A stretch of 64,000 nucleotides of DNA. Source: Hexactinellida sp. DTS-2022. Lineage: Eukaryota; Porifera; Hexactinellida. Both the position numbers and the translations under genes were made by a program. The notes under the pieces are model-generated. The model was given only the letters and a program-made list of their open reading frames with translations, was not told where the DNA came from and did no database searches. The DNA is taken from NCBI GenBank assembly GCA_028753945.1, contig JAPNXP010000005.1:3844001-3908000 (forward strand), in the 5' to 3' direction. Shown here piece after piece: positions 62,901 through 64,000 of the stretch; within the stretch, counting starts at the first letter, position 1, and the number at the start of each line of letters is the position of its first letter.

Positions 62901-64000
62901 TTTATTAGGGGTTATCGAGTGTGCGGAATTGAAATTTGATAGCCAAATTAATTAATTAATTATTTATGACAAAATAATTAAACTTAATAAATATAAGTTG
63001 ACATTGAAATTGGTGTTAAATTATAAATATTATTAATAATTATTTATACTAATTAATTAAATATCATAAATCTCAGAGATCATAGAAGATAGAAACAAAC
63101 TTTCAAATTATCAATTGGTCCTTATGGCACGTGCCACCTATACAAGTGGGTCTTGACACCTTGAGGTGATGATGACATCGTTAAAAAAATGTGTTTTTAC
63201 AATTTTGCTAATTTGATATTTAAAATAGGTTAGTTGATGTTGGGTGATGACCTAACACTCACATAAAATATGCTGAGTCATTAGCTATTATATTCTACTC
63301 AAACTTGAATATCTCTAAAATTATATGAACTAAATGGAAACTTCCACCACTCTAAGGGTCGATGCCTTCTGTAGCACCTTTTTGAAATAATTTAACACCT
63401 TCATAGTGATGATGACATGGCGAAAAAAAAATCCAAAATTGCAGCCTGCGCCGACAGCATGTTCTTTTGGAGGCACTATAAATAAACAACCAACAAAATA
63501 TAGTGCCACCAAAGGAACATGCGTCGGCACAGGCTGCAATTTTGGATTTTTTTTATTATTATTTTTGGTCCGTAGATCGTCCACTGAACAGAGTTTAATT
63601 AACTAAGAACCCAAAATTTCAGGACAGGTGTCTCATGGGTTACAGATGTGCACCTGGGGTCACGATTTTTTACTACATTTTTTTGGACACATTTTTGCAC
63701 CTGTTTAATATTAGAAAAAGAACAATAAATAGTGCACAAATATTTAATTTATATGCATTCGATAGAGAATTAAATTCTACACCTTTTCACAGTGCACGAA
63801 TTTTTAAATTGAGTTTCGTTTGTGCCACAATTGAGTTGCAAGTTTCCTTTGTATACTAACACTTCAGTTCAATTGAAGTGTTAAATCGAATTCTATTGTT
63901 TCAACTTGTGATAATTACATTGATTCAACTTGTGAGATCGAGTAGGGTTCTATTTTCTAATTGAAAACTAAGATTTTACATTCCATAACAACAACAGATT
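59963..64000. repeat. Tandem array of a ~1.2-kb unit, 3.4 copies, open at the window end
   Basis: Units start near 59963, 61158, 62346 and 63551, each with 'ggtccgtagat', a conserved ~70-codon frame (e.g. 60028-60258), an AT-rich middle, 'ttgacaccttgaggtgatga', and a hairpin ending in 'ctgcaattttggattttt'. Units 1 and 2 are nearly identical; 3 and 4 are more diverged from them. The hairpin and its flank also occur singly at 7972 and 36586, so the array seems to be an amplified mobile repeat. I do not annotate the frame as a gene. Confidence 0.8.

Overview
The window looks like nuclear DNA from an invertebrate animal. It is AT-rich and packed with transposable elements, and holds a few scattered host genes. 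Evidence for an animal: a PLEKHD1-like PH/coiled-coil protein, a COA4-like twin-CX9C protein, a carnitine acyltransferase-family protein, an acyl-CoA-binding-domain protein, a fungal/sponge-type GH13 alpha-amylase, and animal-type transposons (P/THAP, FLYWCH-MULE, hAT, Helitron, pogo/Tigger). The species cannot be named from this sequence. Most host genes here are single-exon. The introns I can define are mostly about 50-130 nt.

Layout. 1-2.3 kb: non-autonomous Helitron, then PLEKHD1-like gene (minus). 3.9-7.85 kb: nested Helitron <- MULE <- hAT; the MULE carries a FLYWCH/RING remnant ORF. 8.9-10.8 kb: acyltransferase-family gene whose expected catalytic His is Gln. 10.8-13.9 kb: repeats. 13.9-14.55 kb: ACB-domain gene. 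15-20 kb: MITEs and an orphan domain ORF. 20.9-22.3 kb: secreted alpha-amylase with a Tigger-like element 30 bp upstream of its ATG. 23-27 kb: hAT and minisatellite elements. 27.6-29.3 kb: multipass membrane gene broken by a hAT MITE. 30.8-31.0 kb: COA4-like gene. 31.5-39.4 kb: repeats, including a 2.0-kb TTAA element. 40-43.1 kb: decayed P element. 43.2-46.5 kb: apparently intact MULE. 46.6-56.5 kb: second P element split by a 7.2-kb Ginger-like transposon. 57-64 kb: MULE derivatives, a palindrome array and a ~1.2-kb tandem array running off the window.

The main discovery is the 7,209-bp element at 46901-54109. It has ~128-bp terminal inverted repeats starting TGT, a 4-bp target duplication (GATC), and a 13-exon gene that I reconstructed exon by exon. 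The gene encodes a 799-aa protein: HHCC zinc finger, DDE integrase core with exact D-58-D-35-E spacing, GPY/F motif, and a ~366-aa C-terminal region of unknown function containing an N-T-C motif. All splice phases agree and the frame is open throughout. It lies inside a P-element coding region whose frame is restored if the insert plus one GATC is removed. A second family at 19029 and 37727 (TGT...ACA ends, GGCC duplications) may be non-autonomous relatives of the same superfamily.
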